This document shows positions 1 through 10,478 of a stretch of DNA of 26,176 bases, in pieces. The stretch lies in contig JAKSYS010000776.1 of NCBI GenBank assembly GCA_022925895.1, positions 1 through 26,176 of the forward strand, given 5' to 3'. The translations under genes and the position numbers were made by a program. Below the pieces are notes generated by a model that saw only the letters and a list, made by a program, of their open reading frames with translations, had not been told where the DNA came from and did no database searches. The first letter of the stretch is position 1. The number at the start of each line of letters is the position of its first letter. The DNA comes from Fragilaria crotonensis (Eukaryota > Bacillariophyta > Fragilariophyceae > Fragilariales > Fragilariaceae).

Positions 1-2
1 CT

Positions 3-2946
3 ATGGCAATTCGTGTCGATTCTTCCAGGAAGGTTTTCTTTGATTGTGGTGCGACTCTACATCTCCCGCGGATGAGGAAATGGAGATCATTACTGCGGAC
101 GGAAGGCTTATAAAGAAACCAGCTTGCGAGGTGCGACGCTTCACTCTTATTCCCATTACTTTGCCTATCGACGATCATCTTTCTTCTACGACAATTCGGA
201 CTATGACTGTATCATCCTTGTTAGCAGTCCTCCAGCATCGAACTGCTCTACAAGAGCCCCACTGGTGACAACGAAGATCTTTGTGATGTGGCAATGACCT
301 TGAACTATTCCATTGCTTCGATACATTGGAATCAAGCGACCTGCCTTCGTATGCCCACTATACAAATAAGTCCTCACCCATACCTGTCATTCGACCAGAC
401 AGAGTGTCAGAAACGCTGCTCGACTATCTCGATCATTCGCCTTGAGATCTATCGAAAGCGCTTGGTCGCGCTCTTTCCAGGGCTGTTCCTTCTACATTGA
501 ACGAGCCCTTTTTTCATCTGCTGGGATGGTGCGACGGAAGGGAAGGCGCCTACGTGGTGGAGTTGGTGGATTCACCTAGGTGACATGAACAATGGTCCTG
601 TCACTTGCACGATTTTAGCACTAGAGCAATCCAACCAAGCGTACTCCAACCTCGCTGACGAGCTCTATGTGACTGCTACTGCTGATACCGAACTCGCTTA
701 AAGAGCCGAATTTATTTGTCATCACTCAAACTGAGCAAGGTAATTTTGAAACCGCAACATCCGACGACGAACGTGGAGATGGCAGCAACATTGTGATCGA
801 TGCATTGATAGTATCTCATCGTTAAGTTATCGTGGCACCGAATCGATGCTATCCCCGTCGAACTCTCCAAAAGTCAAGCGATCACAACGTCTGTCTCACC
901 TTGAGAAGTCACATCGACTTGTGCAAAAGTGCGACTCTTGGGCAATGCTAGGAGATACAGAGGAGAGTCGTGCCACCTTTGAATCACAAGTGCCAGTCCT
1001 CCTATCCGTCCTCCACAGTCATGCTCAGGTATTTTCACTCCGACATTGTTTCGTTAGGAACGTTGAAGCGACTCCCTTTTATCATGTCCTGAGCTGGCTG
1101 TCTCAGCGTGAGGATTATTTTACTGCTTCTTGCATCGCCCTTGGGCTCCTTGGTGATGTGGAATCGTGGCACGAACTTAAGCTCCTCAAATGCACTGGAG
1201 AAGATGACTACGACGATGATCAAGACAGCCTCGAGTGTATTTTGGACAGTATTGTCCCCCTTTATCCGAAAGGAACGCTATCATTGTATCCTAGACAGTC
1301 CGTTGTCTCTCACGTGGCCGATATAATAGGTTGCTTAGCGAAAGGTGGCCTTGTCATGTCAACGATCTTGGATTCCTTCTGCGACGCAACACAGACTATG
1401 ACTCAGCAAAGGCCGAGTTAATGCTTGCGGCCGTGACTACAAGATGTGTGTCTCGTGAGCCTGAGACGGTAAATATTGCTATGGGATCAGGGTACGAATA
1501 CTCCGAAAACTCCAATCCGGAAGACCTGCTTTGGGCTCTGAGGGCGCTTCTATCTGTTGGTGTTGCGAGAGATGAATTGTCCCGAGCTATTGTGCTTGTG
1601 AACGTTGCTATGCCTGACGAATTACGGTATCGAAAACCCACGAGCTCCGATGCGCGCTCGCCCCCTCTGGACTTCTGCAAGGCTATGGTTTCCACTATCA
1701 TATCAGCGTCTCCGGATGCGGCGTCTCTTCTGCTGGGCTTAGTTGATGAGGAGTCTCGGAAAAGATATTGGAGGTCTCTTTCACGGGAGGCTCAACTTGA
1801 GTTTGCACTCATTGATGTTGACGACAAATGTCCGTTGCTGTGCCAGGAAGAAGTTCGAATATGGGCGCTGAAGTGCTTAGACGAGTGTGTCACCCAGGAA
1901 GCGTCACCAACTGCAGTCAATCTGAATGATTTGATGCCCACGAGCTGGTTGCGAAGGTTGTGCGAGGCTGCTTACAAAACGCAGAATGCGACTTCGGTCA
2001 GATTCTAACATATGGCGTTTCTGACAGTCCCGATGACGATGACGAGGGGACGCTGAATTACGTGACTGAATTCGCGAACATTCAGCAAGCCCTCACGGCT
2101 ACCTCATCTAGTGGCGGGCTTGATTTTGACCTCATTATTCCTGCGCTTCTCATTTTGCAGCAGCGCGAAATGACTTGGAACGAGGAAGCTGTGGTCTCAA
2201 CTCAACGTGTCTTGGATGCAGCATGTTACATGGCAGGTCGTCATGGACATTGCACTTTTCCCTTCGATGGCTCGACTGTCATGCGGCAATGCGTATCGGC
2301 AAGCAATGTAGCTGCTGGAGCTAACTTACTCGGAGGCACGAATGGCTTGGTCCTGAGTTGCTGTGATATTCTGATCCAAGGCGCGGCACTCGACATGGCG
2401 ACAGCTGAATCATATATATTAGATGACAATCTGTCACCGGCAGTTTTGACTTCACGTGAAGCTGATCGAGAAAATGCCTTCGCGATTACTGACGGGCACC
2501 GCCAGGTCTTGTGGCTGCTCTTGAACCACGTGCTTAACGTGCGAACGTTCGGAGAGTTTCGTCCCATCCACATGCGGGGTAAGGTGGACCCCGTATTTGC
2601 CGCGCAAGCTTGTCTGCGAACATGGTTGGCATTGTCTAGTTCAACAGACTCAACCCCTTGGTTAGTGAAATGGTTGCGCCGCAATCTTGAGATTGACGGC
2701 GAAAAAATTAGTCCCAAAAGGCTTGCCTGTGCCGCGCTCACGCGAGTCCTGATGTGGCCGACCTCGGATCAGTCTACAGACGAATTAGCCACAATCATTG
2801 GGGTTGAGAGCACCTTCCTTGTCCAACTTGCGCAGTCTTGCCATGGTTTGTTGGAAACCGTTCCCCAGTCGGTGGCAGAAGACATTATTGCCCGTGCCGA
2901 CGACAACTTTCGTTCTCCAATACCTTTCCCATTAGCCACCTTATAG
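3..2946 (+). pseudogene. Unrecognised large protein gene, frame-broken, 5' end probably outside or at window edge
   Basis: I do not recognise this protein. Coding-like sequence runs through the whole interval on (+) but changes frame repeatedly: frame 3 near 3-50, frame 2 to about 150, frame 1 to about 230, frame 3 to about 310, frame 2 to about 570 with an in-frame TGA at 441-443, frame 3 to about 695, frame 1 to 825, frame 3 to about 1380, frame 2 to about 1930, and frame 1 to the TAG ending at 2946. The last two pieces are the longest (about 190 and 330 residues). They look helix-rich, with many Leu/Ala/Trp and acidic loops (DDYDDDQD near 1205, DSPDDDDEG near 2025), which would fit a helical-repeat scaffold, but this is only an impression. 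No signal peptide or membrane segment is evident. The damage could be real decay or clustered sequence error; the neighbouring ERCC4 gene is clean over 2.5 kb. Confidence 0.55.
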
Positions 2947-3116
2947 TGTTTGCTTCGCTTAAATCAACCCTCTTGCTTCGCTCCACATTCTTCTACGAGA
3001 AGTGTTTGATTTCCTGACTCTACAACAACAGCTATTGTAGTTTAAGAATTGATCGGCGTAGCGCAAATACTACAAGCCAGTGCTTACAGATTGTGATGGC
3101 GTGGTAAACCGTCAAA

Positions 3117-3195
3117 CTACCGGTAGAAGTTTTCTGTTTGCCCATCTGTATACTATACCGGTAGGATATGTCAGCATGCGAGTACCTACCGGTAG
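3117..3195. repeat. Three TACCGGTA palindromes
   Basis: CTACCGGTAG occurs at 3117-3126 and again at 3186-3195, and the TACCGGTA core occurs at 3156-3163. That is three copies of one palindromic core in 79 bp upstream of ERCC4. They could be binding sites for a dimeric regulator or just a common intergenic motif of this genome; nothing here decides between the two. Confidence 0.6.
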
Positions 3196-3270
3196 TACCA
3201 GGTGGTAATCATACCGAAGTTGTGGTACAACTACTTGTACCAGGTATGGAGGACGAATTGTCTACTGTTG

Positions 3271-3290
3271 TTTGTTTGTTTGTTTGTTTG
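3271..3290 (+). repeat. (TTTG)5 microsatellite
   Basis: Five exact TTTG units are directly visible, flanked by imperfect units (GTTG before, TCTG after). Confidence 0.9.
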
Positions 3291-3531
3291 TCTGCGTAGA
3301 TAAAATCACCAACACACTTGGACCAGCACACACATCGACGAACAACAAAAACGCATTCCGAGAAGAATACTCCAGCTAGACTCTAGACTGCAGTATCAGA
3401 TAGGTCCTATGTTCATAGCAGACGAGACCATTGCCCCCCGTTTCCTCATGCGGGTTGCCAGCAGCCGGCATGGAGCCAGAGAAAGACATATTTGCTCCTG
3501 ATTGTTTCCGACCCTAATCCGTGTTTTGAAA

Positions 3532-6500
3532 ATGTCGACTTCGAATAGAAATGATACAAGGAACGACGATGACGAGTCCAGCACTCAACATCCACTGGTT
3601 CCAACCGGCCTCCTGCCCGCGTACTTGGCTGAAGCCTTCGGAGAAATATATGAAGAAGACGGCCTCTTGGTTTTGGGTAAGGGATTGGGGTTGTTGCCTC
3701 TGTTAGCTGCCTTTGTCCGTTTCTACGGTGACGTTGAAGAAGGATATAGTGCAGATTCCAACGCAAAGAAGCCTCCGCTTGTCTTTGTTTTGGGTCTCAA
3801 GGACAATGAACGCAACGCGCTGGTATCGATACTGGAAACATGGGGAACACCTCCACATCTTCTTCCGACAATGGTGACGAACGAGAGTGGACAAGGAAAA
3901 GATCGAGCCGGTAGGTTTCTTCGAGGCTTTTGTAATCAGGTTTACTTATATTTCCCTGGCGAGAACTCACTGATTTCTCTCAGTTCTTTTCCAGCAAGGT
4001 GGAATTTTTTGTATTACGACGCGTATTCTTATTGTAGACCTTTTGACTAGCATCGCCAACCCCAGCGACATTGAGGGAATGCTGGTTGCGCATGCCGAGA
4101 ATGTGACAGAACAATCCACCGAGGCATTCATTCTTAGAATCTTTCAGACGCAAAAGCAATTCGCCTCGAAGGATGGAACTGGTAAGGGATTCATCAAAGC
4201 TTTTTCGGAATCACCTGAGGTGCTTCTTTCGGGTTTTGCCAAGATTGACAAGGTGATGAAGGCTCTGTATGTGCGGCGACTATATTTGTACCCACGATTT
4301 CACTCGACCATCGCTGATGAACTTGAGCGACGAGCCCCTCATGTGGATGAACTCCATCAACAATTGACGCCAAAGATGAAGGAGATCCAAAATGCAATAG
4401 CTGCTGCAGTGCAAACATGTATTCGAGAGCTTAAGGCGTCAACAACCTTGCTGGAGTGGAAGGACGACGAGCTGTCTGTTGAGAACTGCGTCACGCAAGA
4501 CTTTGATCGGGCTATTTCACGGCAGTTGGAAGGTGACTGGCACCGTCTCAAACCTCAGACAAAGCAACTAGTTCAAGACCTCCGTACACTCCGAACTCTT
4601 TTTCTGTCTCTGATTCATTATGATTGCATTGCCTTCTGGAAACTGATTAACTCTATCAAGACGATTTCCGCTGCATCGCGGCAGCCAAGCATGTGGTTGT
4701 TTACTCCTGCTGCCGATATGCTTTTTCGAAAAGCCAAAGAGCGCTTGTACAATGTTGTAAGGCCAAAGCCGACAAAGAATGTGCCTAACCCCGTTGCCAA
4801 ACTTGAACCTATCTTGGAAGAGAATCCCAAATGGCGGCTTTTGCGACAGATTGTCAAGGAAATTCATGACGAAACCGCGAAATCTACAAAGACAACGGCT
4901 CCTGTAAATGTCCTCATCATGGTCAAAGATGAGACATCAGTGGAAGTGATACGCAGCTATCTTGTGGATGGCAAAGAAAAGACTATGACAGGTCGCTGGC
5001 TACGATATCTAGAAGGTCACAACGATCGGTCCAGATCAATTACCAAAAACGCCGGTGGCTCCTCTGCCATCACTGAAGAAAGTCGACTGCTACTCGAAGA
5101 TGAACAACGTGCTCGACAAGCTCTCTATGGTCGAAACTCATCGAGGGCCTTGTCAGGATCGAAACGCAAGAACTTAAACCAAGTCCCTGACTACATGCGC
5201 AAGCATCGCAAGGTTGCTGCTGAAAAGAGTCGAGGCATAGCTACGAGACAGACCGAAGACCTAGAACGCAGGGCTGTACTAGATGAAGCGTTGGAGGTCA
5301 CAGACCACGATTTAGGTTCCACGTTGCCGCGCTTATTAGAAAGGAACGAGGAGGACAACGATGACAACGATGAATCCAAGTGGTTCGACGTTCACATGGC
5401 AAACGAAATGCGACTGTTCATCAGAAGTTATTCATCGATTGATGGAGATCAAGCAAGTTTATTGCTTCAAGATCTCAACCCTCGTTATGTCGTCCTCTAT
5501 GACGCGGATGTCTCTTTCGTTCGAGCAGTTGAAATCCACTCCAGTTTGCAACCTGATGATCAGGAACGTATTCGGGTATATTTCATGCTGTTCGAAGCCA
5601 GTGCGGAAGAAAAGAAATTCCGAAAGGCACTTGAACGAGAGCAGAACGCCTTTGAACGGCTGATTCACCACAAAAAGATAATGGCACCCACCTTTAACAC
5701 ATTGTCCGGAACAACTCAAGAGATGCAGCAGGCTATGGAGAGTGGGTGTGTGGCAGGAACTTATGCCGGCGGTTCGTTGCCGCTGTCTGTTGACACTCGC
5801 ACTGGAAGAGGGAAGGCCAAGGCTGACTCTGAGAAAAGAGACATCGCTGTTGATGTGCGAGAATTTCGTTCGGCTCTACCTTCCATATTGCACCAAGGAG
5901 GCATGCGCCTTGCCCCAGTGACTCTGAACGTCGGCGATTTTGTGCTCAGCAATGTGCATTGTGTCGAGAGGAAGTCAATCTCTGATCTTTTCGGGAGCTT
6001 CGCATCCGGTCGGCTCTTCACACAAGCCGAGAGCATGTCGAAATATTACAAGTGCCCTTGCCTTCTTATCGAATTTGACCCCAGCAAGTCGTTTTGCTTA
6101 CAGAACGTTAATGAAATGGGAATCGAAATTCGAACAGACTCGGTTTGCTCAAAGATGGTTCTACTGACGTCGCACTTTCCTCAATTACGGCTCCTCTGGT
6201 CGCGGAGTCCCCACGAGACTCTGCGGATCTTCAAGGATTTGAAGCAGAACCACGATGAGGTAGATGTTGACAAGGCTGTTGAAATCGGCAGAAACGAATC
6301 AGTTGAAGCTTTCCTGAAGGAAGCGGACGAAGACGACGACGAAATCAATGAAGTTGCACGTGACATGCTGTTGCGGTTACCGGGAGTCAACGTCCACAAC
6401 GCAAGGAAGATCATGCAAGGGTGTGATTCGATTGCAGAATTAGTAGACTTGCCACGCGACGAACTGAAACGCATCGCTGGACCTGTTACCGGGCAAAGCT

Positions 6501-6541
6501 CTTCACGTTCTTTCGCCAAAAGATGGGAGCGACGTAATTGA
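3532..6541 (+). CDS. ERCC4: ERCC4/XPF (Rad1) DNA repair structure-specific endonuclease, two exons
   Basis: XPF pairs with ERCC1 and cuts the damaged strand on the 5' side during nucleotide excision repair; it also acts in crosslink repair and recombination. Joining 3532-3910 to 3984-6541 gives 978 codons, close to the roughly 900-1000 residues usual for the family. The N-terminal part is the degenerate helicase region (EEDGLLVLGKGLG near residue 41; GGIFCITTRILIVDLLT just after the splice). The nuclease signature is intact: D778 in VGDF, then E788-R789-K790 and D794 (GD-Xn-ERK-X3-D). The C-terminus carries a helix-hairpin-helix (MLLRLPGV, then ELVDLPRDELKRIAG) used for ERCC1 pairing and DNA binding. 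ATG 3532 is the first Met after an in-frame TGA at 3499. The central region is acidic and low in complexity (residues around 580), as in other XPFs. No frame break is seen. Confidence 0.95.
3911..3983 (+). other. ERCC4: ERCC4 intron, 73 bp, phase 1
   Basis: The donor is GTAGGT at 3911 and the acceptor TTTCTCTCAG ends at 3983. Splicing restores an uninterrupted frame into the conserved QQGGIFCITTRIL segment. A second AG at 3993-3994 (TTTTCCAG) is a possible acceptor but leaves the wrong phase. Confidence 0.85.
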
Positions 6542-6866
6542 GCCGTTTGCTTGCTGACAGGAAAATGGTCTTGTGGCGCTATTGAGATCTACCTAAACCA
6601 ACTTCGACCTTCCACTGTCGATATAATTCCGAAGCTCAATTCATGCTTGCTGCAGTCAAACCTCGCTTCTGCCATTAGTCACTTAGTGTTGGCTATTGGC
6701 TACTATTTCCGATATCTACATATGCTATGCTAGCTATTTTCGACGTGGATGCTTTATTCGAGTCAGGTAGACTCATCAACGACGTTCAACTTGTTGACAA
6801 CGAAGTGTCTATCGGAGAAGGTCATCCATCCATCAGTAGCAGGTAACATCATAAGACTGATAATAC
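6542..6866. other. Convergent spacer between ERCC4 and the PsbQ-like gene
   Basis: The 325 bp between two 3' ends hold no gene I can support. The short frames here have no family features. It should contain the polyadenylation signals of both neighbours, but I cannot place them with confidence. Confidence 0.5.
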
Positions 6867-7421
6867 TCAAGGCATTGTTGCCTCATCGCTATACTGCAAC
6901 GGTATGGTCAAGGAGTCTTCCGCAACAGCCACAAAACTTGCCAATGCCGTGACACTGTCCTTGTAGACTCCCAATAGCTCGCCATCTTTCAGCTTTCTGC
7001 CCCTGACACCGAATCCAGCCGTAGTGTACAACTTTTCGAACGATGAAATAAAGCTTTGGTACGAAGAAGCCAGTTTTTCGGCATCCATGCCATCTTCTCC
7101 CCCACGGACCAGCGTGGTGCATGCCTTGCGAATCTCGGAAATGGGAGGCTCTCGGATCGCTGCCATTAACTCCAGGTACTGATCATTCACGACATAAAGT
7201 TCTAGTGCATCAATCAGCTTCTGGGCACGCTTGACGCCTCGAATGGCGGTGGATGAGGCGACCTTGTTTGTAACGTCAGCGTGAGCTGCGTGTGGAAGTA
7301 GGACGGATCCGGCAAGCGATGCCGCTGCTGCATCCAGAAGCTGTCGACGGGAAGAAGGGGAGACTACCGAAAATCCTTGGACCACCGTCAGGCAAGAGAG
7401 AAGCAACAACGTTAACTTCAT
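6867..7421 (-). CDS. PsbQ-like (oxygen-evolving enhancer 3-like) thylakoid lumen protein
   Basis: This is a 184-residue protein from an ATG at 7421. Targeting is layered. Residues 1-16 are a hydrophobic signal peptide with a Phe directly after the probable cut (VVQG|FSVV, the diatom and stramenopile plastid motif). Residues 17-48 contain a twin arginine (R25-R26), an Ala/Leu-rich stretch and AHA before D49, which is a Tat-type lumen signal. The mature part (49-184) is predicted to be all helical, with the spacing of a small four-helix bundle (AQKLIDALELYV; LASSYQSFISSFEKLY; LGVYKDSVTALASFVAVAEDSL), as in PsbQ, the extrinsic subunit that stabilises the photosystem II oxygen-evolving centre. 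The targeting is clear. The PsbQ assignment rests on size and helix pattern and could instead be another small lumenal helical protein. Confidence 0.65.
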   Translation of the reverse strand: MKLTLLLLSCLTVVQGFSVVSPSSRRQLLDAAAASLAGSVLLPHAAHADVTNKVASSTAIRGVKRAQKLIDALELYVVNDQYLELMAAIREPPISEIRKACTTLVRGGEDGMDAEKLASSYQSFISSFEKLYTTAGFGVRGRKLKDGELLGVYKDSVTALASFVAVAEDSLTIPLQYSDEATMP

Positions 7422-7516
7422 GATGAGTTTCGAGTATATACTTGTTGATGTGCACGATGACGTGATTTCAATCCGATGGCGGTAGTGTTTTTCGCTTTTA
7501 CTGATGCTGTGATGAG

Positions 7517-7544
7517 TGAGTCATGACTCCTGGTTCATGACTCA
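7517..7544. promoter_or_regulatory. Paired TGAGTCA/TGACTCA bZIP-type sites upstream of the PsbQ-like gene
   Basis: TGAGTCA lies at 7517-7523 and TGACTCA at 7538-7544. The first sits within the 12-bp palindrome GAGTCATGACTC (7518-7529). They lie about 95-125 bp upstream of the PsbQ-like start on (-) and about 450 bp upstream of the divergent coiled-coil gene. TGASTCA is the classical GCN4/AP-1 bZIP site, and diatoms have many bZIPs. A regulatory role is inference. Confidence 0.45.
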
Positions 7545-7689
7545 TAACATGTGACATCCTTACTATCTAGCACTATGCTCTAGTAGAGGGCGTATTTGGG
7601 AGGTGGCGCGAGGGGCGTTGCCTTGTGGCTGGCGTTGTTAACGGGTGTGTGATCTGTTATTTAGATGGCGTACTGTGCGAGGTAGGCGG

Positions 7690-7805
7690 TTACCAGGTAC
7701 TGGTAGTACTCATGCAACGTCATGCACGTGTACTCCAGTACCAGGTACCAGGTACTGTATCTCGTACAAGGTACTTGTACATCGCCAGTACTCCAGTATG
7801 GAATA
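7690..7805. repeat. GTAC-rich imperfect repeat tract
   Basis: Overlapping units of the type CCAGTAC, TACCAGGTAC and GTACTGG recur here. The clearest inverted repeat is GTACAAG (7764-7770), loop GTA, CTTGTAC (7774-7780). The tract lies in the 575-bp divergent spacer between the PsbQ-like gene and the coiled-coil gene; otherwise I see no gene in 7422-7996. Confidence 0.6.
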
Positions 7806-7996
7806 TATCTATGACATGTACCGGTCCTTCACCACCAAGGGAAACATCATAGAAGAAGAAGTAAAAGCAACTTACCACTGCCGTGTCGTCAAGGACTGCA
7901 GTCCCTGGTAGCAGCCAACATCGTCTGGTTTCAGGTTCCAGGATACTCCGGAGAACACTGTAGTTGGTTGTCAATCGCCGTCCTCGTCAGGATACG

Positions 7997-8412
7997 ATGG
8001 TTTTTGAGTTGCCCGAAGCAGTTGTCGATGACGGCACAGACATAGACGATTGGCCAGAGAGTGATGTCGAATGTGATGCACCAGCGGAACAAGACGAACT
8101 GGTGCGAGAGCTTGACTACGAATGGGAGCAAGAACAGAACCGATATTTCCGTGAGGCTGATGATGAGATTCAGCGTCAACTGGAACAAGAAATCGATGAT
8201 GCTATTAAAAGGAACTAGATGAACGGATGGAGGAACAGCTCAACAAATATATGCAACGACAACAACAAATAGAAGACGACATTGAGAGCGTTTTGTACAT
8301 GGAAAGAATCCTTGGTTTCACTGAGCAGCGCCCTGCTCTTCCCGTGACAGTTGCAGACGTTGATGCGACGATCCAGCCAATAGTTAAGGCCATATGGCAA
8401 ATGAAAGCTTAA
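7997..8412 (+). CDS. Small acidic coiled-coil protein, one frame break in an A tract
   Basis: I do not recognise this protein. From ATG 7997 the first piece is acidic (VVDDGTDIDDWPESDVE) and then becomes a long Glu/Gln/Asp/Arg heptad-like helix (YEWEQEQNRYFREADDEI) that ends at a TAG at 8216-8218. The next frame continues the same kind of helix directly (LDERMEEQLNKYMQRQQQ, from about 8218) to a TAA at 8410-8412. The switch sits at the AAAA run just before 8213; one extra A would make a single protein of about 138 residues. Thus the two pieces are one gene, broken either by a real deletion or by a homopolymer miscall. It ends with a short non-helical tail (PVTVADVDATIQPIVKAIW). The function is unknown; an adaptor or structural role is only a guess. 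It converges with the TcdA gene on the other strand, 183 bp away. Confidence 0.6.
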
Positions 8413-8595
8413 GCAAATTGCAACGACTGAAGGTCCGCCGCGTGCGTAGGTTGTAAGATGATGGGCTCAGCTGCCTGCACGTATGGCACATTTTGCAACC
8501 GTTACATCGTTGGAGGAGAAAAGAACTACAGTGGCGCGCAGGGATTATTCTATAAGAGTTCTTTGTACAAACGTAGCTGTAGATATTCAAGTAAT

Positions 8596-9990
8596 TCAAT
8601 CGATGCGACACGATCGAAGTCGCTGTTCAATCTTCTGGCGGACATTCTCAGGCACGCTTTCTTGATTGTCGACATCAAACTTTTTCAGTGCTCTGCATCC
8701 CATCAGGACCAAGTTGTCGCATCTCGAAGGCTTTGTCAGATCCCATCGAACAAGCTCCAAAACAGTCCCAAGCTTATCTCCGGTGACACCGCATCGGTTT
8801 CTCCAGACCTCGAGGAGATATTCAACGTCGTCTCCGTCTATCTGAATAGGCCCGACCCAAATTCCATTGACAATTCGGCCTTCCATGTCATTCTCATCGT
8901 CGCCATGCTCGGTTGCTGGGACGACACCTTCTACTGATTCCCTTATCTTCAGCTCGCGCCGCTTCGCGTGTTGAAAAATACGGTTCCGAACATTGCGACC
9001 AACTCGTTCTCCAGTGACAGGGGCGAAAGGCTTATTTCCTAGCTCACAAAGTGCCGTGGCGGCAAGAGTCTGTCCCATCACTGCAGGCATGGTGCCCAAC
9101 ACAGGTATGATACGGATTCTCATGCCGTCGACAGCACCAAATTGATGAACGCCTTGCTCCTTTTGCTCATCCGTAAAATCCGCTAGCTTGACAACGGTCT
9201 TTTCCGAACTATACACCACCGTCAGCTTCTCCATATCATCCATGTATGACGTGTCTCCGTGTAGCAGACGTTTGATGGATTGGCGAAGTTTGCTGGCCAG
9301 AGGGTCGCGACTGGCAGTCCGAAGGTCCGAAATGTGGAGACGAGTGACATCAGACTTCCCACCCGCACCCATGCAGGAAATGACTCGTACATTGAGCTTC
9401 ATGCATTGCGCCAGCAAGGCCGCCTTGGTGGGAATGTCGTCAATGGCATCAATTACCAAATCCCAATCGTGACCATCGAGCAGCTGGGGTCCAGTTTCTG
9501 CGGTATACATTTGCACGATGTCTTCAAGTACCAAGTATTTGGGATCAGGGCATAGACGCTCGCAGAATCGCTTCATGCAGCTTGCCTTGGGGGTTCCTAC
9601 ATCGGCAAGAGTTGCACAAGCATGACGGTTTAATGACGACAGTGAGACTTGATCAAAGTCAATCATTCGCAGGTGACCAACCCCAGATCGCGCCAGCATA
9701 TGGGCCGCATGAGAGCCCACTCCACCGAGACCAACAACGACAATCTTTGCACCTCGAAGTCGTTCCATGCCGTCATCGCCGAAGTACAGCGTGTGTCGCG
9801 ACAATTGCTCGTCACGGAGTTCCTCGGGTATGCTGCTATTTGTTTTGTGGCGGCCTTTGTCACTTTCGCTGGACCTATCAGACTGTTTCTTTCGATTCCA
9901 TATTGACAGGACCAGCGCTGATGCCGTTGCTCCAAGGATAAAACTTGTCAAGGTCGACCGTAACAACACTGCGTTGGCATGTGCACTCAT
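8596..9990 (-). CDS. tRNA threonylcarbamoyladenosine (t6A37) dehydratase, TcdA/Tcd1 family, with N-terminal membrane anchor
   Basis: This E1-like ThiF-fold enzyme uses ATP to cyclise t6A at tRNA position 37 to ct6A. The protein is 464 residues from ATG 9990. Residues about 9-30 form a hydrophobic segment followed by a basic patch (WNRKKQ), which would anchor it with the catalytic domain in the cytosol, as in yeast Tcd1/Tcd2 on the mitochondrial outer membrane. The nucleotide-binding loop is GLGGVGS at 87-93, followed by the acidic strand MIDFDQV (109-115) and the conserved NRH (121-123). The family block ISCMGAGGKSDVTRLHISDL (204-222) then the DPLA...R motif are present. The C-terminal 150 residues extend beyond bacterial TcdA (about 270 residues), in line with fungal and plant forms. 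ThiF, MoeB and UBA5 are less likely because of the DPLA block. Clean frame throughout. Confidence 0.92.
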   Translation of the reverse strand: MSAHANAVLLRSTLTSFILGATASALVLSIWNRKKQSDRSSESDKGRHKTNSSIPEELRDEQLSRHTLYFGDDGMERLRGAKIVVVGLGGVGSHAAHMLARSGVGHLRMIDFDQVSLSSLNRHACATLADVGTPKASCMKRFCERLCPDPKYLVLEDIVQMYTAETGPQLLDGHDWDLVIDAIDDIPTKAALLAQCMKLNVRVISCMGAGGKSDVTRLHISDLRTASRDPLASKLRQSIKRLLHGDTSYMDDMEKLTVVYSSEKTVVKLADFTDEQKEQGVHQFGAVDGMRIRIIPVLGTMPAVMGQTLAATALCELGNKPFAPVTGERVGRNVRNRIFQHAKRRELKIRESVEGVVPATEHGDDENDMEGRIVNGIWVGPIQIDGDDVEYLLEVWRNRCGVTGDKLGTVLELVRWDLTKPSRCDNLVLMGCRALKKFDVDNQESVPENVRQKIEQRLRSCRID

Positions 9991-10478
9991 CTTGTTGTTG
10001 TCAATTGTCCGTCGGTTTGTATGGTGTGTGGTGGTCGGAGGTCGGAGGGAGTTCCTCTTTGGCTGTGTGCAAGAAAGGAAAGACTCAAGTCATTAAGTAA
10101 CTGAAGACAAAATATACATACGTGCTACTACCGTAGTACAAGTACGCCGTACTCCACCAGTGCCTACGAGTGTCAGCTGGCAACTGGCAACTGCTGTATG
10201 TTAAGCATGGGCAGCATACGATAGGGAGCAGCGGGGGTGTATCCTCTGGTGTGTACTTCTACTATATCGTTCACGCCTACTGGGTACTATACCATTACTG
10301 CACTAGGTGTTGTGCTGGTCGAGTCATTAGTCATGTGACCGGCTCCCAGAAAATCTGCTGGATTGCATAGCACGTATTATATGTGCATTTTTCCCATACC
10401 GACGAATTAAGAAACTTCCCGTCGACCACCACTTCATTATTGAATAGATTGCAGCGGCCTTGTCTACTTTCAGTTATC
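9991..10478. other. Divergent promoter region between the TcdA-type gene and Rab11
   Basis: The 488 bp between two start codons on opposite strands hold no gene I can support. The spacer should carry both promoters. A GTAC-rich stretch near 10125-10155 resembles the ones at 3220-3250 and 7690-7805. Confidence 0.5.

Larger units (their letters stand above)
2947..3531. other. Intergenic spacer with short palindromes and a tetranucleotide repeat
   Basis: There is no gene here. The spacer separates the 3' end of the broken gene from the ERCC4 start codon and probably holds the ERCC4 promoter and leader. It contains three TACCGGTA-centred palindromes, GTAC-rich sequence near 3220-3250, and a (TTTG)5 tract. 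In-frame TGA at 3499-3501 lies upstream of the ERCC4 ATG. Confidence 0.6.

Noticed and set aside
2241-2741. 166-codon frame on the minus strand inside the broken gene
   Set aside because: It mirrors the long open + frame and has no independent support.
3984-3997. Alternative ERCC4 acceptor TTTTCCAG ending at 3994
   Set aside because: With the donor at 3911 it leaves the wrong phase; the acceptor at 3983 restores a complete XPF frame with 978 codons.
8458-8937. 159-codon frame on + overlapping the TcdA-type gene
   Set aside because: It is antisense to a clear conserved gene and has no recognisable features of its own.
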